Shown here: piece after piece, positions 24,677 through 33,588 of the stretch
How the letters are laid out: every line of letters begins with the position of its first letter
How positions within the stretch are numbered: position 1 is the stretch's first letter
Source of the DNA: Fusobacteriaceae bacterium
Lineage (GTDB): Bacteria; Fusobacteriota; Fusobacteriia; Fusobacteriales; Fusobacteriaceae
Length of the DNA stretch: 48,684 nucleotides
NCBI GenBank assembly: GCA_900764925.1
Contig: CAAFPW010000108.1
Coordinates: 1-48,684 of the forward strand
Reading direction: 5' to 3'
Notes under the pieces: generated by a model
What the model saw: the letters and a program-made list of their open reading frames with translations, nothing else
What the model was told of the DNA's origin: nothing
Database searches by the model: none
Made by a program: the position numbers and the translations under genes

Positions 24677-25108
24677 ATGAAATTAGAAAGACATAAAAAA
24701 AGAGGGGAGCTAATATTAGAACTCACACCTCTAATAGATGTGGTATTTCTTTTACTGATCTTTTTCCTAGTAGCTACTACTTTTGATGATATGAAGGGTG
24801 GAATAAAAATAGAGCTACCCCAATCTACAATCAGAGAGATATCAGATGTAAAAGAGATACAGATAATAGTAGATAACAATAAGAATATGATACTTAATTA
24901 TAAAGAGGGCGGAAAGAAAGAGAAAATAAGTGTCAACAAGGACAACTTAAAACTTAAATTAGCTGAGAAATTAGTTAATTCAAAAGAGAAAAATGTTATT
25001 ATAAGTGCAGATAAAAAATTAGATTATGGTTATATAGTGGATATAATGACTATATCTAAAGAGGCGGGAGCTCTATCTCTAGATATAGATACAGCTGATA
25101 AAAAGTAA
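24677..25108 (+). CDS. exbD: ExbD/TolR-family protein
   Basis: Partner of ExbB in the proton channel. The N-terminal LELTPLIDVVFLLLIFFLV is the diagnostic transmembrane helix, with the proton-carrying Asp in LIDVVF. A periplasmic domain of about 100 residues follows and ends with the family-like VIISADKKLDYGYIVDIM. The length is 143 residues. AGGAG lies about 7 nt upstream of the ATG. It is 9 nt after exbB and 10 nt before tonB. Confidence 0.93.
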   Translation: MKLERHKKRGELILELTPLIDVVFLLLIFFLVATTFDDMKGGIKIELPQSTIREISDVKEIQIIVDNNKNMILNYKEGGKKEKISVNKDNLKLKLAEKLVNSKEKNVIISADKKLDYGYIVDIMTISKEAGALSLDIDTADKK

Positions 25109-25118
25109 GGAGGAGCTT

Positions 25119-26057
25119 ATGAAAAAAGATGATGGAATAAGTTTGCTCCTTTCGATAGTGATAAATGTAATAATAATCTTGTTAATACCTGGTTTATCAG
25201 CAGAGAGAGTAGAAAATAAAAAGATAAAGATAGGATTAGTAGCTTATGAAAATAAAAATAGAACTAAGTTAGAAGGGCAAAAAAATAGCAATAGTCCTGA
25301 GAAAAAATCTTCTCAAGAGATAGTAAAAAAAGCGACTCCACCTAAAAAAGAACCTTCAAAACCAGAAAAAAAGGTAGAGGAGAAAAAAGTGGAAAAGAGT
25401 GTTGAGAAAAAATCAGAGAATAAAATTGACCTCAATGCTCTAAATAGTATTGCGACAAATGTTTCAGTTCCACAAGTTGAAATTATGTCTACTGTTCAAC
25501 CTAGTAGAGTTTTTAGAGAGGTCAAAAAATTGGAAACTCCTAAAAAAGAGTTTGGACAAAATGGAGCTGTTGTATCTGAAAGTAGTCTAAGTGAGGATAT
25601 AACACTATCTAAAGAGCAGATATCAAAAGAGAGTGAGAAGTTTGAACTAAAAGATGATGACAAGATTGCATTTAACTCTGAGATAGGAAATGATAGCTCT
25701 TTTGATAGAATTTTACAAATTACTGGAGAGACAGAGGGGTTACCTAGTGGATATAGATTGGGAACAGAGGATGGAGATATTGTGGCTAGATGGGACAGTT
25801 CCAACAGAGAGCCTGTATATCCAGAAAGTGCTCAATTGAAAGGACTTCATGGAAGTGTAAAGATAAGAATGAATATTGATGAGGCTGGAAATGTGAGATC
25901 TCTTCACTTGGAAAAGGGAAGTGGAGTTCCAGAGATAAATAATGCTATTGAAGAGGTTGGAAGAACTTGGAAAATATATCTAAGTAAGAATGGTTTAAGC
26001 GTGGAAGGAAACGTTATATTGGAGTATAATTTCGTGTTGAAAGGAAAAATAAACTAG
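25119..26057 (+). CDS. tonB: TonB-like energy transducer
   Basis: Anchored periplasm-spanning protein expected to pass ExbBD motor energy to outer-membrane receptors. It has one N-terminal helix (residues about 7-28). A long linker rich in Lys, Glu and Pro follows (about 50-105), then a Ser/Glu-rich stretch. The C-terminal TonB fold starts with VYPESAQLKGLHGSVKIRMN and ends in EYNFVLKG. The length of 312 residues is normal. GGAGG lies before the ATG. The Lys/Glu linker, less Pro-rich than in enterobacteria, is the main departure. TolA would be an alternative, but the C-terminal motif favours TonB. Confidence 0.88.
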   Translation: MKKDDGISLLLSIVINVIIILLIPGLSAERVENKKIKIGLVAYENKNRTKLEGQKNSNSPEKKSSQEIVKKATPPKKEPSKPEKKVEEKKVEKSVEKKSENKIDLNALNSIATNVSVPQVEIMSTVQPSRVFREVKKLETPKKEFGQNGAVVSESSLSEDITLSKEQISKESEKFELKDDDKIAFNSEIGNDSSFDRILQITGETEGLPSGYRLGTEDGDIVARWDSSNREPVYPESAQLKGLHGSVKIRMNIDEAGNVRSLHLEKGSGVPEINNAIEEVGRTWKIYLSKNGLSVEGNVILEYNFVLKGKIN

Positions 26058-26086
26058 TCTATTAAATGTTTTTAAGAGGTGAATAA

Positions 26087-27478
26087 ATGGTTCTTTTAGG
26101 ATTCAGATTGGAGAAAAGTTTAAAAGAGGAGTTAGAAAATAATTTTGAAAATGAATTAACTTTTGCTGAAAATATTAGTGAATTTATAGATTTTTTAAAG
26201 ACAAAAAAATATGAAGCGATTGTTATAGAGGAAAAAAATCTTCAAGAGGAAGCATTAATAAATCTTATAAAAAAAGTGGGAGAGTATCAAAAAAAGGGAG
26301 TTATAATTGTATTAGGAGAGACATCTAATCTAAAGGTGGTAGCTGGAAGTGTAAAAGCTGGAGCTTATGACTACATTTTAAAACCAGTGGATACTCCAAC
26401 AATTATAAAGATAATTGAAAAGTCTGTAAAGGATTATAAGCTTTTAGCTGAGAGAATAGATAAACATAAAAGCTCAGGAGACAAGCTTATAGGACAGACT
26501 AAAGAGATTGTAGAACTTTATAAGATGATAGGAAAAGTTGCTACTAGTAGAGTTCCTGTATTGGTAGTAGGAGAGAAGGGAACAGGAAAGACAAGTGTTG
26601 CTAAAGCTATACATCAATTTAGTGACTGGTCAAATAAACCTCTTATAAGTATAAACTGTACATCATTTCAAAATGAGTTACTAGAGAGAAAGATGTTTGG
26701 ATATGAGAAAGGAGCTTTCAAAGGAGCTGTTTTTCCACAGATTGGAGAATTAGAAAAAGCTGATGGTGGAACACTTCATCTAGGAAATATAGAGTCACTT
26801 AGCTTAGATTTACAATCTAAGGTTTTATACTTCTTAGAAGAGGGAGAGTTCTTTAGAATGGGTGGAGCTGAACCTATTAAGATAGACATAAGAGTTGTAG
26901 CTACTACTTGCGAAAATTTAGAAGAGCTTATTAATCAAGGAAAATTCATAGATGAACTATATAGAAAATTGAGAGTTCTTGAGGTAAATATTCCACCTCT
27001 TAGAGATAGAAAAGATGATATCCCTCTTATAGTGGATCACTATCTATTGGAGTGTAACGATGAGTTACATAAGAATGTAAAGGGAATTAGTAAACCAGCT
27101 CTTAAAAAGATGTTGAGATATGAGTGGCCTGGAAATGTAAATGAGCTAAAAAATGCTGTGAAATCTGCTGTGGCTCTATGTAGAGGAACATCTATATTGA
27201 TAGAGGATCTACCTAGTAATGTATTGGGTACAAAAATTACTAAGAAAAAAGGTGAGAATCAGATATCTGATCTAAAAGAGTGGATAAGATCGGAGCTTAT
27301 TGAGTTCAAAAATAATAATCAACAAGATTACTATGGAAATATAATCTCAAAGGTAGAAAAAGAGCTTATCCGTCAAGTATTGGAGATAACTAATGGAAAG
27401 AAAGTAGAGACTGCTGAAATTTTAGGAATAACAAGAAATACCCTAAGAACTAAGATGAGTAACTACGGTTTGGAGTAG
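26087..27478 (+). CDS. Degenerate NtrC-like regulator (receiver-like, AAA+, Fis-type HTH)
   Basis: The 463-residue protein has the three-domain layout of sigma-54 response regulators, but key residues are changed. In the receiver-like domain the phosphoacceptor position reads VIEEK, with Glu48 in place of Asp, though the KP of DYILKPVD remains. The AAA+ domain keeps Walker A (GEKGTGKT, about 162) and the arginine-finger region (PPLRDRKDDIP). Its sigma-54 loop reads GAFKGA, not GAFTGA. The Walker B segment reads GTLHLGNI where GTLFLDEI is expected, losing both acidic residues. A Fis-type helix-turn-helix (TAEILGITRNTLRTKM) ends the protein. It may bind DNA without ATP hydrolysis. The gene is 29 nt after tonB and 3 nt before dnaX. 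Confidence 0.82.
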   Translation: MVLLGFRLEKSLKEELENNFENELTFAENISEFIDFLKTKKYEAIVIEEKNLQEEALINLIKKVGEYQKKGVIIVLGETSNLKVVAGSVKAGAYDYILKPVDTPTIIKIIEKSVKDYKLLAERIDKHKSSGDKLIGQTKEIVELYKMIGKVATSRVPVLVVGEKGTGKTSVAKAIHQFSDWSNKPLISINCTSFQNELLERKMFGYEKGAFKGAVFPQIGELEKADGGTLHLGNIESLSLDLQSKVLYFLEEGEFFRMGGAEPIKIDIRVVATTCENLEELINQGKFIDELYRKLRVLEVNIPPLRDRKDDIPLIVDHYLLECNDELHKNVKGISKPALKKMLRYEWPGNVNELKNAVKSAVALCRGTSILIEDLPSNVLGTKITKKKGENQISDLKEWIRSELIEFKNNNQQDYYGNIISKVEKELIRQVLEITNGKKVETAEILGITRNTLRTKMSNYGLE

Positions 27479-27481
27479 AAG

Positions 27482-28933
27482 ATGCATATAACATTGTATA
27501 GAAAATATAGACCTAAGAACTTTGAAGAGGTAGCTGGTCAAAAAGAGATAGTAAAAACTTTAAAAACTTCTTTGAGAAATGGAAAGACTTCTCAAGCTTA
27601 TCTTTTTACAGGACCTAGAGGAGTGGGAAAAACTACCTTAGCTAGACTTATAGCTAAGGGGGTAAACTGTCTCAAAAACGGGATAACAGATGAGCCTTGT
27701 AATGAGTGTGAAAACTGTCTAGCCATAAATAATGGAACATTTATGGACCTTGTGGAGATAGATGCCGCTTCTAATAGGGGTATAGATGAGATCAGACAGT
27801 TGAAGGAGAAGATAAACTATCAACCTGTTAAGGGAAGAAAAAAAATCTATATAATAGATGAGGTTCACATGTTGACAAAAGAGGCTTTTAACGCCCTTTT
27901 AAAAACTTTAGAGGAACCCCCTGAGCATGTGATTTTTATCCTTGCTACAACTGAAGCAGATAAGATTTTACCAACAATTATTTCAAGATGTCAAAGATAT
28001 GATTTTAAAACCCTATCTGTAAATGATATGAAGGAACAACTTAAATTTATAAGTGAAAGTGAAGGGGTAAGTCTTCCTGAAGAGGTAGCTGAACTCATAT
28101 ATGAAAACTCTGGTGGAAGTGTGAGAGATGCTGTATCTATCCTAGAGAGAATAATGGTAACATGTCTGGGAGAGGAGATCACTTTAGAAAAGAGTGAACA
28201 GGTACTAGGGGTAACTTCTGTTAAAAAAATGGAGGAGTTTTTAAAAGAGGTAGAAAGTAAAAACTATACAAAACTTGTGAAGATATTGGATGAGTTTTGG
28301 AATGATTCTGTTGAGATAGAGTTGTTTTTTAAAGATTTTGCAAAGTATTGTAAAGGACTTATGAGCAAAGGTGAATTAGATATAGAGCTTGGAATATCAA
28401 TAATAGGTTGTATTTTTGATTCATTGAATAAGTTCAAATATGAAGAAGATAAGAGATTGGTAGGTTATGTAATAGTTGATAACCTTATGAAAAAGGATAG
28501 CAAAGGAACTCAAGTGGTAGTTGAGAAAGTTGTGGAAAAAGAGGTAATTCCTCAACAGATAACTCCTGTAAGTGATAAGAAAGATCAATTAAATGGAATA
28601 ACTCTTGAATATATAGCTGGAAAATGGAATGAGATTTTAAAAGAGGCTAAAAAAGAGAAGATCACTTTAGGGGCTTTTCTAATTACAGCTAAGCCATATA
28701 AGTTGGAAGATGATACTCTATACATTGGATTTGATAGCGAAAGTACATTTTGTAAGGAGCAGATGGAAAATTCAATGTATAATGATGTCTTTTTAGATGT
28801 AGTTAGAAGAGTTATAAATCCAAAGTTGAAACTAAAATACATCACTGTTGGAAAGAAAAAAGATAATGAAAAAGATAGTGGTGATTTTACAAAAAAAATA
28901 GTGGATTTCTTTGGTGGAGAAATTATGGTATAA
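27482..28933 (+). CDS. dnaX: DNA polymerase III subunit gamma/tau
   Basis: Clamp-loader ATPase of the replisome. The N-terminus YRKYRPKNFEEVAGQ, Walker A GPRGVGKTTLA, a zinc module (C-x-n-CNECENC) and IDEVHMLTKEAFNALLKTLEEPP are all diagnostic. The C-terminal ~120 residues form a short tau-like tail, giving 483 residues. GGAG (27472-27475) lies 6 nt before the ATG. It starts 3 nt after the NtrC-like gene. It does not lead into recR, the frequent neighbour in other bacteria, but into a DUF2232-like gene, rplI and dnaB. Confidence 0.96.
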   Translation: MHITLYRKYRPKNFEEVAGQKEIVKTLKTSLRNGKTSQAYLFTGPRGVGKTTLARLIAKGVNCLKNGITDEPCNECENCLAINNGTFMDLVEIDAASNRGIDEIRQLKEKINYQPVKGRKKIYIIDEVHMLTKEAFNALLKTLEEPPEHVIFILATTEADKILPTIISRCQRYDFKTLSVNDMKEQLKFISESEGVSLPEEVAELIYENSGGSVRDAVSILERIMVTCLGEEITLEKSEQVLGVTSVKKMEEFLKEVESKNYTKLVKILDEFWNDSVEIELFFKDFAKYCKGLMSKGELDIELGISIIGCIFDSLNKFKYEEDKRLVGYVIVDNLMKKDSKGTQVVVEKVVEKEVIPQQITPVSDKKDQLNGITLEYIAGKWNEILKEAKKEKITLGAFLITAKPYKLEDDTLYIGFDSESTFCKEQMENSMYNDVFLDVVRRVINPKLKLKYITVGKKKDNEKDSGDFTKKIVDFFGGEIMV

Positions 28934-28945
28934 TATGGAGGAGAG

Positions 28946-29749
28946 ATGCTTTTACTGAGTAATATTGTGACAATAGTTTTATTATTTCTTCTTTCACTTC
29001 TTATGCCAGTGATGAGTTTTGCTCTTCCAATCTATAAGATAAAGAAGATGAGAAATTTTACACCTAGAGAAAAGTTGTTAGTAAATATTGTTGTTATGGT
29101 GATAATAGCTTTAATCAACCCTTTACTACTTCTTTTCTATATAGGTTTTTTTATGGTAGTAGAGTTTTTATACTACTGTTTTGAATTCAGATTAGTCAAT
29201 ATAAAAAAATTTGATAGAATTATTATAACATCAATTGTAGTGACAATATTGATGGGATTGTTGCTAATTTTTGTAAAAGATGATATAAATAATAATATGC
29301 AACTACTCATGGAGGTCTATGAAAAGAATCTTCAATTGAGTAAGGTTGAGAGTATGGAGATGTTTAAGGAGATTAAGAGTAGTTCACTGTGCTATATATT
29401 TATATACAGTATCTTGAATATCTTTATGATGTATATCTCTTTAGACATAGAGGATTATCAAAATTGGAAGATATCTTTTGAATGGTTATTGATCTATATT
29501 GGAGGATATTTTGCAATCCACCTTTTTAAAGTGGATAACTTCTATGTGAATAATCTCTTTGATATAGGAGAGACAATCTTTATATTTTATGGAGTGAAGA
29601 CACTTTATTCTATACTTTACAAAAAGATAAAATACAAAGGTATAAATAATATGCTAGCTGTAATGATAGCCTTATTATATCCTTTCGGTACCTTTATAAT
29701 AGGTGTATTGGGAGGATTTAGAATAGATAAATACATAGATAAGAAATAA
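28946..29749 (+). CDS. Polytopic membrane protein, YybS/DUF2232-like
   Basis: A 267-residue hydrophobic protein with about seven or eight predicted membrane helices and no obvious catalytic motif. Its composition and its place just before rplI and dnaB match YybS (DUF2232), which occupies the same site in many Firmicutes. The assignment rests mainly on that context. GGAGG (28938-28942) precedes the ATG. The gene usually found between yybS and rplI in Firmicutes (gdpP, a c-di-AMP phosphodiesterase) is absent here; the window instead has pgpH for that chemistry. Function unknown. Confidence 0.65.
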   Translation: MLLLSNIVTIVLLFLLSLLMPVMSFALPIYKIKKMRNFTPREKLLVNIVVMVIIALINPLLLLFYIGFFMVVEFLYYCFEFRLVNIKKFDRIIITSIVVTILMGLLLIFVKDDINNNMQLLMEVYEKNLQLSKVESMEMFKEIKSSSLCYIFIYSILNIFMMYISLDIEDYQNWKISFEWLLIYIGGYFAIHLFKVDNFYVNNLFDIGETIFIFYGVKTLYSILYKKIKYKGINNMLAVMIALLYPFGTFIIGVLGGFRIDKYIDKK

Positions 29750-29764
29750 TTGGAGGAAAAAAAT

Positions 29765-30214
29765 ATGGCAAAAATACAAGTAATACTTACACAAGATGTA
29801 GCAGGACAAGGGAGAAAAGGGGATATAGTATCTGTTTCTGATGGATATGCCCACAATTTTTTAATAAAAAATAATAAAGGGATTATTGCTACTCCAGAAG
29901 AGCTAAAGAAGATAGAGAATAGAAAGAAAAAAGAGGAGAAAAAACAACAAGAGGAGAAGATAAAATCTCAAGAGTTAAAGAAAGTAATTGAGGCTAAAAA
30001 AGTTGAGATAAGTGTAAAAACTGGAGATAATGGAAAACTATTTGGAGCAATTACAAACAAAGAGGTAGCTGCAGCTTTAGAGCAAACTTTTGGAATAAAG
30101 ATAGATAGAAAGAAAATAGAGTGTAATATAAAAAGTTTAGGAGAGCATGTGGCAGTTGTAAAACTTCATACTGATGTTAAAGCTGAGGTAAAAATAGTAG
30201 CTAAAGCTCAATAA
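29765..30214 (+). CDS. rplI: 50S ribosomal protein L9
   Basis: Large-subunit protein bound near the L1 stalk by its N-terminal domain. The signature VILTQDVAGQGRKGDIVSVS and DGYAHNFLI at residues 5-34 is followed by the long connecting helix rich in Lys and Glu (about 45-75), then the C-terminal domain. The length is 149 residues. I use the ATG at 29765, 8 nt after GGAGG (29752-29756); an in-frame start at 29750 would overlap that site. It pairs with dnaB downstream, as in many bacteria. Confidence 0.97.
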   Translation: MAKIQVILTQDVAGQGRKGDIVSVSDGYAHNFLIKNNKGIIATPEELKKIENRKKKEEKKQQEEKIKSQELKKVIEAKKVEISVKTGDNGKLFGAITNKEVAAALEQTFGIKIDRKKIECNIKSLGEHVAVVKLHTDVKAEVKIVAKAQ

Positions 30215-30234
30215 TTTTAAGTTGAGGAGTCAAG

Positions 30235-31578
30235 ATGCTAGATATAGAAAATTTGAAAAAAGTTCCAAGTAGTATAGAGGCTGAGAAATCTGTACTGGGA
30301 GGAATACTTTTAAAACCAGATATTTTTGGTGATATTGTAGAGATACTTAGTCCAAATGATTTTTATAAGAGTGGACATAAGCTTATATATGAAGCTATGA
30401 GGGATATATATAACTCTGGAACAGAGATAGACCCAATTGTTGTAGTAAATAAGCTGAAAAAAAATGATAAGTTTGATGAGATAGTTGGAGAGGAACTACT
30501 CTATGAGATAATTTCAGATGTTCCAACTGCTGCTAATATAATAGAGTATGCTAAGATTGTAAAAGAAAAAGCTACTTTGAGAAGATTGGGTGAGGTGGGA
30601 ACTAAGATAGTTGAGCTTGCCTATGAAGGATATGAAGAGGTAGATACGATCTTAGATAAAGCTGAAGGGATGATATTTAAAATATCGGAAAATGTAGATT
30701 CAAAGGATTTGGTGAGCTTAAAAGATGTAATAGCTCAAGAGTTTATACGTCTTGAAAAAGTTTATCAAAATAAGGGAGTTGCCACAGGTATCTCTTCTGG
30801 ATTTTCAGATTTTGATCAGATGACAAGTGGATTTCACCCTTCTGATTTGATAATATTAGCTGCTAGACCAGCTATGGGAAAGACTGCCTTTGCTTTAAAC
30901 TTGGCTCTGAATGCCGCTATGAAAGGGAATAAGGGAGTTTTACTATTCAGTTTGGAGATGTCTAGCTCACAACTTTTACAGAGATTACTCTCAATAGAAG
31001 CGGGGATAGCACTTCAAAAGATAAGAAACGGATTCCTTGATCCTGATGATTGGGGAAAACTTGGACTTGCTAGTATGAAACTATCCAATTCAGAGATAAA
31101 TATAGCGGACCTACCCAATGTAAATGTATTGGAGATAAGAGCTATCGCCAGAAGATTAAAAGCAGCTGGAAAGCTAGATATGATAGTGATAGACTACCTT
31201 CAATTGATAAAGGGTAGTGGTGGAAAAAATGACAATAGGCAACAAGAGATATCAGAGATTTCAAGAGCGTTAAAAGGAATTGCTAGAGAGTTAGATATTC
31301 CTATAATCGCTCTTTCGCAATTATCCAGAGCTACTGAACAGAGAGCTGATAGAAGACCTATGCTTTCAGACTTGAGAGAATCTGGAGCTATTGAGCAAGA
31401 TGCTGATATGGTATTGTTCCTATATAGAGATGATTACTACAATGAAGAATCAGAGGACAAGGGACTCACAGAGGTAATCATAGGTAAGCAGAGAAATGGA
31501 CCTGTGGGAACTGTAAAACTGAGATTCTTCCATGAATATACAAAATTTGCTAACTTTAGTGCTAAGGCAGATAATTAA
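30235..31578 (+). CDS. dnaB: Replicative DNA helicase DnaB
   Basis: Hexameric 5'-3' helicase that unwinds DNA at the replication fork. The N-terminal domain starts VPSSIEAEKSVLGGIL. The RecA-like motor has Walker A AARPAMGKTAFALN near residue 212, LLFSLEMSS, the Walker B segment MIVIDYLQLI and the ALSQLSRATEQR segment, ending with GPVGTVKLRFF. The length of 447 residues is standard. No intein interrupts it. It follows rplI by 20 nt and precedes the U32 gene by 36 nt in the same direction. Confidence 0.97.
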   Translation: MLDIENLKKVPSSIEAEKSVLGGILLKPDIFGDIVEILSPNDFYKSGHKLIYEAMRDIYNSGTEIDPIVVVNKLKKNDKFDEIVGEELLYEIISDVPTAANIIEYAKIVKEKATLRRLGEVGTKIVELAYEGYEEVDTILDKAEGMIFKISENVDSKDLVSLKDVIAQEFIRLEKVYQNKGVATGISSGFSDFDQMTSGFHPSDLIILAARPAMGKTAFALNLALNAAMKGNKGVLLFSLEMSSSQLLQRLLSIEAGIALQKIRNGFLDPDDWGKLGLASMKLSNSEINIADLPNVNVLEIRAIARRLKAAGKLDMIVIDYLQLIKGSGGKNDNRQQEISEISRALKGIARELDIPIIALSQLSRATEQRADRRPMLSDLRESGAIEQDADMVLFLYRDDYYNEESEDKGLTEVIIGKQRNGPVGTVKLRFFHEYTKFANFSAKADN

Positions 31579-31614
31579 GATGAGAAGATTGAGATTTAGA
31601 GAGGTTGATAAAAA

Positions 31615-32835
31615 GTGAAAAAAGTTGAATTATTAGCTCCAGTAGGTAATATGGAGAAATTTAAAATGGCTCTTCACTATGGAGCTGATGCAGTATTCTT
31701 AGGTGGAAAGATGTTTAACTTAAGAGCTGGAAGTAATAATCTTTCAGATGAGGAGTTAGAGTATGCTGTAAACTATGCCCATGAGAGAGGGAAAAAAGTA
31801 TATGTTACATTGAATGTAATCCCTCACAATCAAGAGTTGGAACTACTACCTGACTATGTAAAATTCTTAGAAAAAATAGGAGTAGATGGGGTAATAGTAG
31901 CTGACCTTGGAGTTTTCCAAATAGTAAAGGAGAATACAAATCTTTCTATAAGTGTAAGTACACAAGCAAGTAATACTAACTGGCGTTCAGTAAAGATGTG
32001 GAAAGATTTAGGAGCTAGAAGGGTAGTTTTAGCAAGAGAGATATCATTAGATAATATTGCTGAGATAAGAGCGAAAGTTCCTGATATTGAGTTGGAAGTT
32101 TTTGTACATGGTGCTATGTGTATGGCTATCTCTGGAAGATGTTTACTTAGTAACTATATGACAGGAAGAGATGCTAATAGAGGGGATTGTGCTCAAGCAT
32201 GTAGATGGAAGTACAATCTTGTAGAGGAAACAAGACCGGGAGAGTTTATGCCTGTTTATGAAGATGAACACGGAACATACATATTTAACTCAAGAGACCT
32301 ATGTACAATAGAGATAATAGATAAGATTTTAGATTTAGGAGTGGACTCTTTAAAGATAGAGGGAAGAATGAAGGGAATCTACTATGTGGCTAATGCTGTA
32401 AAAGTATATAGAGATGCCATAGATAGTTACTATTCAGGAAATTATAAATATAATCCTAAGTGGTTAGAGGAGTTAGAATCTACATCTAATAGATCTTATA
32501 CAAAGGGATTCTACCTTGGAAGAGCTGGAGTGGAATCTCAAAACTACAACGATAGAAACTCATATAGCCAAACTCATCAATTAGTAGCTAAAGTTGAGAA
32601 AAAACTACCAAACAATGAGTATATATTAGCTATAAGAAATAAATTATATGTAGGAGAAAAACTAGAAGTAGTTAGTCCGGGAATAGATGTAAGAGAGATA
32701 ACTCTACCTACTATGATACTTATGAATAAAGATAAAGAGGTGGGAGAGGTACAAGATGCTAATCCAAACTCTTTTGTAAAGATTAAGTTAGAAGAGGAAT
32801 TAGACGAACTAGATATGTTAAGAAAGAAAATGTAA
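31615..32835 (+). CDS. U32 peptidase-family protein, TrhP-like (tRNA hydroxylation)
   Basis: Member of the U32 family with the conserved GRCLLSNYMTGRDANRGDCAQACRW block (given here as two parts: GRCLLSNYMTGRDANRG and DCAQACRW, about residues 179-203), whose Cys probably bind an iron-sulphur cluster. The N-terminus ELLAPVGNMEKFKMALHYGA and the 406-residue length match YrrO/YegQ. These proteins (TrhP) are needed to make 5-hydroxyuridine at position 34 of tRNA. The older label is collagenase-like protease. The start is GTG at 31615; a GAGAGG site lies about 12 nt upstream. It ends a few bases before the next exported protein gene. Confidence 0.85.
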   Translation: MKKVELLAPVGNMEKFKMALHYGADAVFLGGKMFNLRAGSNNLSDEELEYAVNYAHERGKKVYVTLNVIPHNQELELLPDYVKFLEKIGVDGVIVADLGVFQIVKENTNLSISVSTQASNTNWRSVKMWKDLGARRVVLAREISLDNIAEIRAKVPDIELEVFVHGAMCMAISGRCLLSNYMTGRDANRGDCAQACRWKYNLVEETRPGEFMPVYEDEHGTYIFNSRDLCTIEIIDKILDLGVDSLKIEGRMKGIYYVANAVKVYRDAIDSYYSGNYKYNPKWLEELESTSNRSYTKGFYLGRAGVESQNYNDRNSYSQTHQLVAKVEKKLPNNEYILAIRNKLYVGEKLEVVSPGIDVREITLPTMILMNKDKEVGEVQDANPNSFVKIKLEEELDELDMLRKKM

Positions 32836-32852
32836 GTTTGAGGGGGATAATT

Positions 32853-33410
32853 ATGAAAAAATTTTTGCTTATGGGATTACTAATAATCAGTTCTATCTCT
32901 TTTGCAGCAAAATTAGAGGTACCAGAAGAGGTTGAAAAGGAGATCAATAAATCTGCTAGAAGTTTTGATGGATCACAAAGAATCAACTTTGTAAATTGGC
33001 AGAAGAGATCTTACATAAGAATGGATGAACTAGGAGAGGAATCAGGAATACCTCAAGAGGAGTTTGTGAGAATAAGAGAGAAACTACATAGAATGTATGG
33101 AAGTAACTATGCTAAACAACTTCAAGTTCTACCAGATGAGATAAATGATTACAGAGATATTGTAAGAAGAGTAGAGGCTGCTACAAAGGGTGAAGTAGTA
33201 GTTGATGAAGAGGTAAATCAAAAGGCTAAAGAGGAGATTGTAAAAACTCTAAATGCTGTAAAAGTTCCTGAAAAGGTTTTAGATGTGTATAAAAAATCAG
33301 CTGAGGAGTTATTTCCAAATAATTATCCTAAACAAAAACAATTTTTGGATATCTGTATAAGAGATTACTATGATATGCTTCCTATTTTAAAAGAAGAGTT
33401 AGGAAAGTAA
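32853..33410 (+). CDS. Exported protein of unknown function
   Basis: A 185-residue protein that I do not recognise. A signal peptide (KFLLMGLLIISSISFA) is followed by a mainly helical, highly charged mature part without Cys and without further membrane segments, so it is probably periplasmic. The ATG at 32853 is preceded by an AGGGGG site (32841-32846); the in-frame upstream start adds four residues only. It is 17 nt after the U32 gene and ends at a strong terminator, so it closes the long operon that runs from the TonB genes. Confidence 0.7.
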   Translation: MKKFLLMGLLIISSISFAAKLEVPEEVEKEINKSARSFDGSQRINFVNWQKRSYIRMDELGEESGIPQEEFVRIREKLHRMYGSNYAKQLQVLPDEINDYRDIVRRVEAATKGEVVVDEEVNQKAKEEIVKTLNAVKVPEKVLDVYKKSAEELFPNNYPKQKQFLDICIRDYYDMLPILKEELGK

Positions 33411-33430
33411 AAAAAGTTATCTAAATAAGA

Positions 33431-33470
33431 AGAGGGAAACTAAGAATTTCTTGAAGTTTCCCTCTATTAT
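33431..33470 (+). terminator. Terminator closing the TonB-dnaB operon
   Basis: AGAGGGAAACT (33431-33441) pairs perfectly with AGTTTCCCTCT (33455-33465). An inner AAGAA/TTCTT stem extends it, and a T-rich tail follows. Confidence 0.85.
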
Positions 33471-33512
33471 TTTATTTTAATGAACAAAAATAGTAAAAAT
33501 TTAAAAAAAATA

Positions 33513-33541
33513 TTGACTTTTTTGTTAATGTAAAGTATATT
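33513..33541 (+). promoter_or_regulatory. nhaC promoter
   Basis: TTGACT (33513-33518) and TATATT (33536-33541) are spaced by 17 nt, about 45 nt before the ATG at 33589. Confidence 0.75.
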
Positions 33542-33588
33542 AAATTGTTAAAATAAATATTTAAAACAAAGGAGTTGATAGGAGAGAG

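Noticed and set aside
27830..27848. A8 run in dnaX as a programmed frameshift site
   Set aside because: It lies near residue 120 inside the ATPase domain, not at the gamma/tau boundary, and no stem-loop or upstream SD-like stimulator is evident.
28926..28934. TGGTATAAT at the dnaX 3' end as a promoter
   Set aside because: Transcription would begin at the ribosome site of the next gene, leaving almost no leader; more likely a by-product of the coding sequence.
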